In this document: in pieces, positions 56,142 through 62,397 of the stretch
Layout: every line of letters begins with the position of its first letter
Position numbering within the stretch: position 1 is the stretch's first letter
Virus record (IMG/VR): IMGVR_UViG_3300036985_001509
Span: 1-64,000 of that record
From: a virus
DNA: 64,000 bases
Reading direction: 5' to 3' (one strand)
Made by a program: the position numbers and the translations under genes
Notes under the pieces: model-generated
What the model saw: the letters and a program-made list of their open reading frames with translations, nothing else
Told to the model about the DNA's origin: nothing
Databases searched by the model: none

Positions 56142-56520
56142 ATATCTTTGGTTTTAAGTCTCTTATCCCGTCAAGGGCTATTTGAAGCTTCAGGGCTGCC
56201 GACTTCCTTTTGGCTTCTGGCAGCGTTTCGTCATTTGCCCATTTCTCAAACAAGGCTTTCTGACTCAGAAACTTCTCCATCGTCTTGTGCGCCTTCTTCT
56301 CATTAAAAAACAACTTCCCAAATCCACTGATTTCCAAGCTTTTATGCTGTGTCAGCGCCTCGTTGGCGCTTTGGAACTGGTGGTTAATAATGGTCTCCAG
56401 TGTCTTCTCGCTCATCCTCATCTTGACTGCCATCTTTCTGATGATCCAGTCCTTGACGGATAGGCTCATTGGCTTATTATCCGTGAACAAGTCTGATTTC
56501 AAGGGTGATGTCATGGTCAA
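56053..56520 (-). CDS. HU/IHF-like DNA-binding protein
   Basis: 155 residues from 56520. An internal ATG at 56469 (MSLSVKDWIIRKM) would avoid the 44-bp overlap with the preceding gene and could be the true start. The body shows two helices, then a KSLEISGFGKLFFNEKKA stretch, the helix-helix-GFG-beta pattern of HU/IHF proteins. Crassvirales conserve IHF-like subunits. It could shape DNA for packaging or transcription. The C-terminal tail is acidic and overlaps the zinc-ribbon gene by 89 bp. Confidence 0.6.
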   Translation of the reverse strand: MTMTSPLKSDLFTDNKPMSLSVKDWIIRKMAVKMRMSEKTLETIINHQFQSANEALTQHKSLEISGFGKLFFNEKKAHKTMEKFLSQKALFEKWANDETLPEAKRKSAALKLQIALDGIRDLKPKIYESNVSNLRGVEEQPPASQRAEEDDKGYE

Positions 56521-56827
56521 AGTTTAACAGGATTTGAGGGTTCACCTTCACCTTTGTCCCATCCTTCACCAGCACCCCTATCTTCTTGAGCCTAGAAATG
56601 ATGTTATTTATGGAGGCATTGGTGGTGCCATATCTCTCACAGAAATCCTTACGTATGTTAGCATAAGAGATGTTACCCCTTACAGCAGCAAAAGCCAGAA
56701 GTTGTATTTCTCTCTGTGTTAGCTTCAAATCGTTCACAGCAGACAGAATAGTGTAATACCTCTCCGCTAAGAGTGTACTATCCACCTCTTGTTTCTTCAG
56801 CTTCTGTAAGACGATTGTGGCTTTCAT
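56477..56827 (-). CDS. Winged-helix-like regulator
   Basis: A 116-residue protein. Residues 35-95 show LTQREIQLLAFAAVRG, then YANIRKDFCERYGTTNASINNIISRLKKIGVLV: a helix-turn-helix with an expected wing (KDGTKVKVNPQIL). It is the first gene of the leftward block, so a switch regulator of late expression is a reasonable inference. It starts 399 bp from the divergent early gene, sharing an intergenic region with likely promoters. Confidence 0.6.
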   Translation of the reverse strand: MKATIVLQKLKKQEVDSTLLAERYYTILSAVNDLKLTQREIQLLAFAAVRGNISYANIRKDFCERYGTTNASINNIISRLKKIGVLVKDGTKVKVNPQILLNFDHDITLEIRLVHG

Positions 56828-56892
56828 AAATTTAGTTAGTACAAAGATAAGGGGTTATTCTAACATATTCAAACACAATCTTTTATGCTATA

Positions 56893-56902
56893 GCTATATT
56901 AT
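56893..56902 (+). promoter_or_regulatory. GCTATATTAT element in the divergent region
   Basis: The third identical copy of the 10-mer also found at 1299 and 49702 (both minus strand). Here it faces right and overlaps a palindromic TATAGCTATA. It lies 66-75 bp upstream of the winged-helix gene (in reverse orientation) and over 300 bp before the first rightward gene. Promoter function is unproven. Confidence 0.3.
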
Positions 56903-57029
56903 GTCTTATTTCCAACTTAATCCCGTAAATAGGCTTTCTATCTACAGGGTGAATAGATCCCATAACCCACCCACCACCCCAAAGCTACAACATCCTTAGG
57001 ATAGATTCCAAATTTTTTTTCGTAAACCC

Positions 57030-57215
57030 CCACCCTTACTTTTTGCCCCCTAGGGTGAGCCCCTAGTTTGACCATCCCCCCTGGTTTGTTCCACGTGAAA
57101 AAACCCCCCTATCCGTGAGGGGACGGGTTACTCCACACCAAGGACCCAGGGGCAGGATGCGCGGTGGGAGCCACCCCCCGTGCTTCGTTAACAAGGAGTC
57201 ACCTTGTAAAAAACT
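57030..57215. other. GC-rich, hairpin-rich segment
   Basis: Four inverted repeats in under 200 bp: CTAGGG/CCCTAG near 57050-57066; AACCC...GGGTT with inner CCCCT/AGGGG near 57102-57129; GGTGG/CCACC with a GAG loop near 57163-57175; and ACAAGG/CCTTGT at 57191-57207. The segment has several C or G runs of 5-6, unlike the rest of the genome. It could be a structured 5' leader RNA, a small noncoding RNA or a replication or packaging site. Confidence 0.35.
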
Positions 57216-57226
57216 GTCGAAAAATC

Positions 57227-57646
57227 ATGGCACAAGAACTGCGTATCAAATCAGGCGTATGGTCAGCGAAAGGCAACTTCACAGCCAAAACTGCGTACGG
57301 CAAAACTTTCTTCATCCACAAGAACACCATGGCAGAGTTGGGCTACGAGCCTAATGCTGAGGTTAAGTACCCATTTTATGCAGTGGTAGACACCACCATG
57401 ATCGGTCAGCTTGACCAGAATGGCGATCCTCTAATGGGAGAAGATGGCAAGCCCGTACAGGTTGCTCGTGAGAGCGCATTGAGCGTGTTCGCCACACTGG
57501 AAGAGTTGCAGGCTTGCGCAATCGAAGAGCGTACCATCGGTGCGGACATCGAGATTGCTGTTCAGCAGCACGTTCGCAGCAAGGTTAGCACCAGCGGTCT
57601 GAGCGAGTCTGCTGTCAACAGCATTCTTGCAAGCTCACTCGTGTAA
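57227..57646 (+). CDS. First rightward gene; conserved hypothetical protein
   Basis: 139 residues from the ATG at 57227 (MAQELRIKSG). An earlier in-frame ATG at 57164 would add 21 Arg/Ser-rich residues from the GC-rich region and is unlikely. The protein is even and soluble, with an N-terminal beta-rich half (GNFTAKTAYGKTFFIH; YPFYAVVDTTM) and a C-terminal helical half. Codons are more GC-rich than in other rightward genes, suggesting high expression. A strong terminator follows immediately, so it is monocistronic. It resembles no family I can name. Expression from its own promoter and high codon quality hint at an abundant early or DNA-coating protein. Confidence 0.75.
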   Translation: MAQELRIKSGVWSAKGNFTAKTAYGKTFFIHKNTMAELGYEPNAEVKYPFYAVVDTTMIGQLDQNGDPLMGEDGKPVQVARESALSVFATLEELQACAIEERTIGADIEIAVQQHVRSKVSTSGLSESAVNSILASSLV

Positions 57647-57654
57647 GATTATTC

Positions 57655-57687
57655 GGAAGTGTTCTCAATCAGGGAACACTTCCTTTT
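57655..57687 (+). terminator. Intrinsic terminator
   Basis: GGAAGTGTTC and GAACACTTCC form a perfect 10-bp stem with a short loop, followed by TTTT. It sits 9 bp past the stop of the first rightward gene. Confidence 0.85.
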
Positions 57688-57876
57688 ATACCTTATATAT
57701 ATGGGTGGGTAAACATGAAATGTTACGTTGGGTGGGACATATTATGATGCATAACGCATTGATTCTCTGTGAGTTAGAGAGTGGTAGTGTCACCCATATA
57801 CACTTTTAGGGGGTAAAATCACAATTGCTCATATTGAGCGCTTATAGCTATAAATATAGCATTAACTAACCAAAAA

Positions 57877-57890
57877 GCCTGTATACAGGC
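57877..57890. repeat. Perfect 14-bp palindrome before the next gene
   Basis: GCCTGTATACAGGC is self-complementary and ends 12 bp before the ATG at 57903. Dyads of this size often bind dimeric regulators. It could also be an mRNA hairpin in the leader. Confidence 0.45.
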
Positions 57891-57902
57891 AAAACGATAG
57901 TT

Positions 57903-58232
57903 ATGTACAAAGATATTTCTACGGAAGGTCTTTCCTTCCCTAAGACATTGGTTATTCGTAATAGTGTAGATGGTTGGATATGGCAGATATATCATGTTGA
58001 TAGTCACCAGCAAGCTTATTATATAGCTGAGAATGCTAAGAACAGTGGATATGAAGGAAGGACATTAGAGGACTATAATGGTGGTAAAGAGACATTTCCA
58101 AATTGGAGAATGGAAATGGCTAGAGAGCTTGTCAAATTACTGCCTAATCACCTTGTTCTTAAAGAGGATGCAGTGGATGTGCTTATAGATGATCCATACG
58201 AGGATGAAAGATGCTATGATGAGAGCCTGTAA
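57903..58232 (+). CDS. Hypothetical protein
   Basis: A 109-residue protein. It is mixed alpha/beta with many aromatics near the N-terminus (DGWIWQIYHVD) and an acidic C-terminal tail (DDPYEDERCYDESL). Its stop lies within a terminator stem. A perfect palindrome precedes it. Not recognised. Confidence 0.65.
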   Translation: MYKDISTEGLSFPKTLVIRNSVDGWIWQIYHVDSHQQAYYIAENAKNSGYEGRTLEDYNGGKETFPNWRMEMARELVKLLPNHLVLKEDAVDVLIDDPYEDERCYDESL

Positions 58233-58248
58233 CAGGGCTCTTTTGTTT
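58222..58248 (+). terminator. Intrinsic terminator overlapping a stop codon
   Basis: AGAGCC and GGCTCT pair around TGTAACAG, followed by TTTTG and further T residues. The TAA of the 109-residue gene is in the loop. Confidence 0.7.
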
Positions 58249-58260
58249 TAATGCACCATC

Positions 58261-58354
58261 CTAGCTTCCCAAGGGCTAGCAGAATATGTAATGAGGACTT
58301 ATGTCCTTCGTGATGGTTTATACAGAGCTGAGAATTCTGTTCATTACATATTCT
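58261..58354 (+). ncRNA. Candidate structured RNA
   Basis: A CTAGC/GCTAG hairpin (58261-58279) is followed by a 14-bp perfect long-range stem, AGAATATGTAATGA (58281-58294) with TCATTACATATTCT (58341-58354). The enclosed 46 nt contain a GGAC/GTCC hairpin and an ACAGA/TCTGT hairpin, giving a three-way junction. No good reading frame covers the interval on the plus strand. It lies between a terminator and the next gene, so it could be an independent small RNA, a leader or an element acting in DNA. Confidence 0.4.
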
Positions 58355-58474
58355 GAGTGCAGAGGGATATGTACAGGTGTTCATCTGTTCTACTTCATAG
58401 AATAGAGGCTTTTTGGTGAGGCAAAACCATATATTTTTCTCTAAATCCTTATTAATCAATTAAATACGATTGCT

Positions 58475-58750
58475 ATGTCAAAATTTACTAGAATTAAGGC
58501 ACCTAAATACAGAATAGGTAGATATGTCCTTAATGAATATGAGCTTAGATGCTTACAAGTTGAAGTGGCTAGAGGTCTTAAACAGCCTGGCATCAAGGTT
58601 AAAGATGATGCTAATCAAATAGCCACCATCCAAGCTAACGGTAGTATGGATATTAATGTTGAAGGTTATGACATAACCTCTAGGTATGCATTAAATCTAA
58701 TTGCTATCAGAAGAGACAGAGAAAGAGCGTTAAAAACAAATCCTTATTAA
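58475..58750 (+). CDS. Small basic protein
   Basis: A 91-residue, Lys/Arg-rich protein starting MSKFTRIKAPKYRIG. Helices are likely at 23-35 and 70-88. It is preceded by a 17-nt sequence (AAATCCTTATTAATCAA, 58443-58459) that recurs at its own 3' end (58738-58754) before the next gene. It could bind nucleic acid. No family was recognised. Confidence 0.6.
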   Translation: MSKFTRIKAPKYRIGRYVLNEYELRCLQVEVARGLKQPGIKVKDDANQIATIQANGSMDINVEGYDITSRYALNLIAIRRDRERALKTNPY

Positions 58751-58772
58751 TCAACAACTTAAATCAAAAAAG

Positions 58773-59021
58773 ATGAAAAAAGACCTCTTATACCCAATAT
58801 GTTTGGGTGTTACAGCTATGATAACCATATGCTGTTTGTATGTGTGCTGTAAGGCAGTTGATGCTTTGGACAGTATTAATAACAGGATGGACAGGGCTAA
58901 TGTGGAATACCAATTTGTTGTCACAGACAGTACAATTACAGTTTGGGATGATAACAGATGGGTTGGGACAGTGAAGCTAGAAGGTCAGCTAGACAGTTTA
59001 ATTACATTTGATAACCAATAA
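58773..59021 (+). CDS. Small membrane-anchored protein
   Basis: An 82-residue protein. Residues 7-27 form an N-terminal transmembrane helix rich in Cys/Ile/Leu/Val. The rest is a short soluble domain with strands (YQFVVTDSTITVWDDNRWVGTVKLEG), predicted outside the cytoplasm. Not recognised. It may alter the host envelope. Confidence 0.6.
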   Translation: MKKDLLYPICLGVTAMITICCLYVCCKAVDALDSINNRMDRANVEYQFVVTDSTITVWDDNRWVGTVKLEGQLDSLITFDNQ

Positions 59022-59159
59022 ATTAAGTGTTATGCTCACCCTTTGTATCATGCCTGTGTTTAAAGGCACAAGGAAGGAGACTATTACAGCATGTATTATA
59101 TGTCTCCTTATGGACAGTATTTATATAATTCCAATCATCAACCATTTAAATTCCTGATC

Positions 59160-59363
59160 ATGAAACAGTTATTGATCATGCTGCTGTTGACAGTAGCTTT
59201 TGTTATCATCTGCCCATTTGTGTTCATTTATTGCCTGTGGGATTTCAACTTCTCAACCGTGAGAGGGCTCAGAAGGGACTATTTGGAGACCATGAGCTAT
59301 CCTATTTATCAGTTGTTCCATTACAAGACCAAGCATTATAGAAGAGTGCCTGGTAGATTTTAG
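59160..59363 (+). CDS. Small membrane protein
   Basis: 67 residues from the ATG at 59160. An upstream in-frame ATG at 59091, preceded by AAGGAAGGAG, would add 23 residues. Residues 2-27 are a strong transmembrane segment (QLLIMLLLTVAFVIICPFVFI). The basic tail contains several Arg/Tyr/His. Function is unknown. The tRNA gene follows 18 bp after the stop. Confidence 0.6.
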   Translation: MKQLLIMLLLTVAFVIICPFVFIYCLWDFNFSTVRGLRRDYLETMSYPIYQLFHYKTKHYRRVPGRF

Positions 59364-59381
59364 TATATTTGCTTATAGGCT

Positions 59382-59455
59382 GATCCTGTAGCTCAGTTGA
59401 ATAGAGCAACAGCCTTCTAAGCTGTGGGCCATTGGTTTGAATCCAATCAGGATCA
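59382..59455 (+). tRNA. tRNA-Arg (UCU)
   Basis: The cloverleaf is complete: acceptor GATCCTG/CAGGATC (7 bp), D-stem GCTC/GAGC, anticodon stem ACAGC/GCTGT with loop CTTCTAA (anticodon TCT), and T-stem ATTGG/CCAAT with loop TTTGAAT. It is 74 nt with the discriminator A and no encoded CCA. It reads AGA (and AGG) arginine codons, which are common in this phage. A terminator follows 28 bp downstream. Confidence 0.93.
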
Positions 59456-59483
59456 CGAATTTTCATAAGCCAAGCAATCGTAC

Positions 59484-59513
59484 GGGCCTGTGTTTCCACA
59501 CTGGGCCCTTTTT
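59484..59513 (+). terminator. Intrinsic terminator after tRNA-Arg
   Basis: GGGCC/GGCCC with inner GTG/CAC pairing, followed by TTTTT. It ends the transcript that carries the tRNA. Confidence 0.8.
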
Positions 59514-59542
59514 ATTTACATCATCTATTAAATCAAATAAAC

Positions 59543-59689
59543 ATGACACCAGCACCTAAAACAGGCAGATACTTTATAGCTGCCCTCTTTGTAATCATTA
59601 TTATTGTATTGCTCTGTAGTTCTTGTGCTACACAAGGATATGGCTGCAATGGTAAAGGCAAAATCATTACACGTGTTAAACAATTCTAA
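59543..59689 (+). CDS. Tiny putative lipoprotein
   Basis: A 48-residue protein starting at ATG 59543, below usual size cut-offs. It has a hydrophobic run at 12-24 (IAALFVIIIIVLL), then a lipobox-like LLCSSC and a short tail CATQGYGCNGKGKIITR. The CATQGYGC pattern is familiar from small Bacteroidota lipoproteins. The leader AAATCAAATAAAC resembles those of neighbouring small genes. It may be an envelope component. An outer spanin role is possible but unsupported. Confidence 0.6.
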   Translation: MTPAPKTGRYFIAALFVIIIIVLLCSSCATQGYGCNGKGKIITRVKQF

Positions 59690-59700
59690 ATCAATTAGTT

Positions 59701-59850
59701 ATGAAAACCATCCTTTTTAACGACCCTCGAGAATTCATTCAGTTCAAAACCTTAGCCAACCGTATTCACCTTATTTTTATGTATAAAGTGCTGCATGGCG
59801 TATTCCATGTAGAGGCTGATGCATTACGTCTTGACGAGTTGGGTTACTAA
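59701..59850 (+). CDS. Tiny hypothetical protein
   Basis: A 49-residue protein starting MKTILFNDPREFIQ. It has a helical centre (LANRIHLIFMYKVLHG) and an acidic end. It starts 11 bp after the lipoprotein stop with the recurring AAATCAATTAGTT-type leader, and a strong terminator follows. Not recognised. Confidence 0.5.
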   Translation: MKTILFNDPREFIQFKTLANRIHLIFMYKVLHGVFHVEADALRLDELGY

Positions 59851-59858
59851 GGATGAAA

Positions 59859-59894
59859 GGACAGCTCTGAAACACGGGCTGTTCCTTTTTTTTT
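59859..59894 (+). terminator. Intrinsic terminator
   Basis: GGACAGC pairs with GCTGTTCC (one bulge), followed by a run of nine T residues. It sits 8 bp past the stop of the 49-residue gene. Confidence 0.85.
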
Positions 59895-59899
59895 GTGCC

Positions 59900-59924
59900 A
59901 CATGCGTCACATGCGACATGCGTC
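59900..59924. repeat. Three iteron-like ACATGCG repeats
   Basis: ACATGCGTC, ACATGCGAC and ATGCGTC in tandem with a 7-9-bp period, immediately after a terminator and before a long inverted repeat. Iteron arrays can be protein-binding sites for replication or transcription control. Only about three units are present. Confidence 0.4.
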
Positions 59925-59965
59925 ATAAAAAGGCCAAAAACACATCAAAATGTGCTTTTTATGAC
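59922..59965. repeat. Long inverted repeat beside the iteron-like array
   Basis: GTCATAAAAAG (59922-59932) and CTTTTTATGAC (59955-59965) are perfectly complementary over 11 bp, and an inner CACAT/ATGTG pair extends the hairpin. On either strand it ends in a T- or A-rich stretch, so it could also act as a bidirectional terminator. Confidence 0.5.
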
Positions 59966-60033
59966 ACATTTATATGCAATACCATCCATTTTACTGCAAA
60001 ATCACACTATTATATGCATTTTAATACACTTTT

Positions 60034-60183
60034 ATGAACATTACAGCACTGATCGTTTTCTTCACCATCAGCTTTGTTATAGCTGTGTTGTGGGTGAGAG
60101 GCATAGATAAAATGAAACGGGAACATCCTGACTACAAGGGTGAAGACTTTTTAAATCACGATGATAAAAACACATCCTCATGA
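60034..60183 (+). CDS. Small membrane protein
   Basis: 49 residues from ATG 60034. Residues 3-22 are one transmembrane helix (ITALIVFFTISFVIAVLWV), then a charged cytoplasm-like tail. It overlaps the next gene by 4 bp (ATGA), so the two are co-translated. The pair of anchored proteins might form a membrane complex. Confidence 0.55.
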   Translation: MNITALIVFFTISFVIAVLWVRGIDKMKREHPDYKGEDFLNHDDKNTSS

Positions 60184-60449
60184 GTAAAGTAATGATAGCA
60201 TTGGGCATTGTGCTCACTATGTCTGTTCTTCTGTACCAAGTGTCAAACAAGGACAGAAAGATTAAGGCTCTAAACCAGCAGATTGTGGAGCTAGAACAAA
60301 AAGCCAAACTTGTAGACTCTCTGGAGGCTGAGTTGTTTCCTTTAGAGACACAGCTTAGCAGATATGAGATGGCTTTTACTATAATGGCAAGACGATATCC
60401 TAAATGTGCTGATATATACAGCATGATAATATCGGAGGAAACAGAATGA
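60180..60449 (+). CDS. Membrane-anchored coiled-coil protein
   Basis: An 89-residue protein. Residues 4-20 form a transmembrane anchor, residues 24-62 a coiled coil (KIKALNQQIVELEQKAKLVDSLEAE) and the rest a short helix. The arrangement (anchor plus coiled coil) resembles inner-membrane spanins or holin-associated proteins, but this is architecture only. Its leader CACATCCTCATG also occurs, as CACATCCTTATG, before the gene at 62720. Confidence 0.55.
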   Translation: MSKVMIALGIVLTMSVLLYQVSNKDRKIKALNQQIVELEQKAKLVDSLEAELFPLETQLSRYEMAFTIMARRYPKCADIYSMIISEETE

Positions 60450-60496
60450 TAGCTAATCTTAAACGCTACGCTATGCGTAGAATAAATTTAAAACCT

Positions 60497-60655
60497 ATGG
60501 CACAACAAAATGAAAATAACGAGTTATATGACTTAGAGGATCTTCGCTCTGAATATGAATCAACTTATTTAGCATATGCTTTATTTGCAGAAAATGCTGA
60601 TTTTATGAATTTTGAGCAGTGGTTAGAAAAACATAAAGGTTTGAAAATTAAATAA
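60497..60655 (+). CDS. Small acidic protein
   Basis: 52 residues from the ATG at 60497 (MAQQNENN). The 15-nt context CTATGGCACAACAAA is identical to that of the next gene's start (60658), which argues for this ATG. An upstream start at 60446, coupled to the previous stop (ATGA), would add 17 basic residues. The protein is Glu/Asp/Tyr-rich and helical. Not recognised. Confidence 0.45.
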   Translation: MAQQNENNELYDLEDLRSEYESTYLAYALFAENADFMNFEQWLEKHKGLKIK

Positions 60656-60657
60656 CT

Positions 60658-60861
60658 ATGGCACAACAAACAGCAGTAGACTATCTGATAGAACAATTAC
60701 AAGCACCTTGTAGAGGTATACCTTCCCACATTATAGAACAAGCCAAACAAATGGAGAAGGAGCAGATAATAAAAGCTGCAAAAGTTATTCTATTTGCCTC
60801 AACAGGGCCAGGCGATACAGCTGCAGAACAATACTACAACGAAACTTATAAAACTAAATAA
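60658..60861 (+). CDS. Small helical protein
   Basis: A 67-residue protein starting MAQQTAVDYLIEQL. The sequence is alpha-helical (AKQMEKEQIIKAAKVILFA), ending in a polar tail. It shares its N-terminal MAQQ and initiation context with the preceding gene, suggesting local duplication of the start region. Function is unknown. Confidence 0.55.
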   Translation: MAQQTAVDYLIEQLQAPCRGIPSHIIEQAKQMEKEQIIKAAKVILFASTGPGDTAAEQYYNETYKTK

Positions 60862-60862
60862 C

Positions 60863-61081
60863 ATGGTAGGAACCATCTTTAGAAAACATGTCGAAAGACA
60901 TGAAATGGGCACAGCAGGCAAAACTATGTATCAGAGCTGGAAGGTTGTTAGTGACCTAGGTAATGACATATATGCCTGTGTACGCGTAGATAATACGCAA
61001 GATCCTATGGGTGCTGCTAGTCCGCAGAAGCGCACATTCAGAGGTACAGACATTCAGAAGCACCTAAAAAATAAACAATAA
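60863..61081 (+). CDS. Small hypothetical protein
   Basis: 72 residues from ATG 60863. An earlier in-frame ATG lies inside the preceding gene. It contains FRKHVERHEMG and a strand-rich centre (YQSWKVVSDLG; YACVRVDN). Its stop overlaps the next start by 1 bp (TAATG). Not recognised. Confidence 0.55.
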   Translation: MVGTIFRKHVERHEMGTAGKTMYQSWKVVSDLGNDIYACVRVDNTQDPMGAASPQKRTFRGTDIQKHLKNKQ

Positions 61082-61602
61082 TGTTTATCACCGTAGAGCT
61101 CGTATTTAAGAGCCACATGCCCAGAGCATTGGAGCCTGGACTATTGTTCATTACCAAGATCAATCCTGGCACCAGAAAAGAATATTCGGAGATATGGGCG
61201 CTTGATAAACATCCTGCAGAAAGCCTAGAGGAGTTTATTGTCAAACATGGCGCACCTGTTGAGCCCTATTTAATGTACGACGAACAAGCGTTAGCAGAAC
61301 CAGAAGAGATTGGTTGGTGGGACGTGGGTGATACTTCTGATGAGCTCAGAGACATCACACTCAAGGACATCAACTTTCTTCTAGAAAACTACGATGGGTA
61401 TGTTGACGTAGAGATTGATGATGATGCATTTGATAACGAGGATGAAATCAGTCCTGTTTTGTACATGAACAAGGTGCTATTATGTGTCCCTGGGTTGTAT
61501 GATGATGAGGATGAAGAAGAAGAGGATGATGATGATGGGTATGATGAGGGAGAAGACCCGTTCTTTGACCATATGGACGATGATTCCTGGAAAGAAATTT
61601 AA
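61081..61602 (+). CDS. Acidic hypothetical protein
   Basis: A 173-residue protein. The first 110 residues are mixed alpha/beta (FITVELVFKSH; LLFITKINPGT; ALDKHPAESLEEFIVKHG). The C-terminus is an Asp/Glu run (about 145-172). Strongly acidic tails can mimic DNA or bind basic proteins such as the Lys-rich protein at 63.2 kb, but this is speculation. It starts by TAATG overlap. Confidence 0.6.
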   Translation: MFITVELVFKSHMPRALEPGLLFITKINPGTRKEYSEIWALDKHPAESLEEFIVKHGAPVEPYLMYDEQALAEPEEIGWWDVGDTSDELRDITLKDINFLLENYDGYVDVEIDDDAFDNEDEISPVLYMNKVLLCVPGLYDDEDEEEEDDDDGYDEGEDPFFDHMDDDSWKEI

Positions 61603-61603
61603 A

Positions 61604-61783
61604 ATGAAAAATCTAATGAAACTAGTTAAAGAATTCATCTTTGGCAGGCGTGCAGAGCCTGTCTGCCAAATCAAAACCACATTACGCACTGTCTATCCTA
61701 CTAACCAACCGAGTGAGTGGGAGTGGAAACAGGAGTTTAGAGTGGGTATGATGTGTGGTAAAAAAGCAATCTATTTAAATTAA
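61604..61783 (+). CDS. Small hypothetical protein
   Basis: 59 residues from ATG 61604, 1 bp past the acidic gene. The N-terminus is basic and helical (NLMKLVKEFIFGRR), then TTLRTVYPTNQPSEWEWKQEF. Not recognised. Confidence 0.5.
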   Translation: MKNLMKLVKEFIFGRRAEPVCQIKTTLRTVYPTNQPSEWEWKQEFRVGMMCGKKAIYLN

Positions 61784-61788
61784 TATCT

Positions 61789-62364
61789 ATGGGAATGGAT
61801 GTTTATGGCAAAGCTCCTCAAACAGTTGGGGAGAGGCCTGAGAGACCAGAAGATTGGGACTCTCTAACAGAATATGAACGTGATATGTATTACAATGAGG
61901 TGAACATCTGGGAAGCTAACAATCCTGGTGTTTATTTCAGGGCTAACAATTGGTCTTGGAGGCCAATACATGCTGTGTGTGACTTTGCTATTAACATTAC
62001 AAAGCTTCCTTTTGATACTACGTATTGGGGCTCAAATGATGGCAAAGGTTTAAAGAACCAAGAAGAATGTGATATGTTAGCTGATGCTATTGAGGTGTAT
62101 CTCACCCTCAACAATGCAAACATGCATGACATGGATGACAGAATGTATCTGTGTCTTGGTTCATGGACCACCTCTAGTGGACATTTTATGCCACAAGAGC
62201 TTGAAGATGAGCTTAATGAAACCTACAAACCAGGTACAATCCTGTACAATGGTGTTGTTACAAAGGATGGTACGCTAGCATTCTCAGCACACAGTTGTCC
62301 TCTCTATCATATTAACAACTTTACAACATTCCTCCGCAAATGTGGAGGATTTGAAATCTGGTAA
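61789..62364 (+). CDS. Conserved hypothetical 'MGMDVYGK' protein
   Basis: A 191-residue protein. The start MGMDVYGKAP followed by GVYFRANNWSWRPIHAVC belongs to a widespread phage/bacterial family of unknown function, recognised from memory by MGMDVYG and (F/Y)R-NN-W-WRP. The centre contains a helix with many polar residues (GKGLKNQEECDMLADAIEVY). It has no catalytic motif that I can name. It stands alone with a long leader. Confidence 0.7.
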   Translation: MGMDVYGKAPQTVGERPERPEDWDSLTEYERDMYYNEVNIWEANNPGVYFRANNWSWRPIHAVCDFAINITKLPFDTTYWGSNDGKGLKNQEECDMLADAIEVYLTLNNANMHDMDDRMYLCLGSWTTSSGHFMPQELEDELNETYKPGTILYNGVVTKDGTLAFSAHSCPLYHINNFTTFLRKCGGFEIW

Positions 62365-62397
62365 ATCTATCAAATCACAATTTAAAATCCAAAGCAC

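Larger units (their letters stand above)
56828..57226. promoter_or_regulatory. Divergent intergenic region, 399 bp
   Basis: It separates the leftward virion block from the rightward block, so promoters of both must lie here or nearby. The left part is AT-rich and contains the GCTATATTAT element. The right part (about 57,030-57,215) is unusually GC-rich and holds several hairpins. No protein-coding frame is convincing. The hairpin ACAAGG...CCTTGT at 57191-57207 encloses an AGGAG-like sequence about 25 bp before the first ATG. Confidence 0.6.

Noticed and set aside
57690-57808. A 29-codon frame (start near 57720) in the gap after the first rightward terminator
   Set aside because: Too short, His/Met-rich, no leader like those of other small genes, and within a gap with several dyads. 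Not supported.
58214-58459. An 81-codon minus-strand frame across the structured gap
   Set aside because: It runs against the transcription direction of all neighbours and crosses a terminator and a long inverted repeat. Better explained as noncoding.
59032-59157. A 41-codon plus-strand frame ending just before the membrane-protein start
   Set aside because: Weak start context and no recognisable pattern. It competes with the upstream extension of the next gene. Possible but not supported enough to list.
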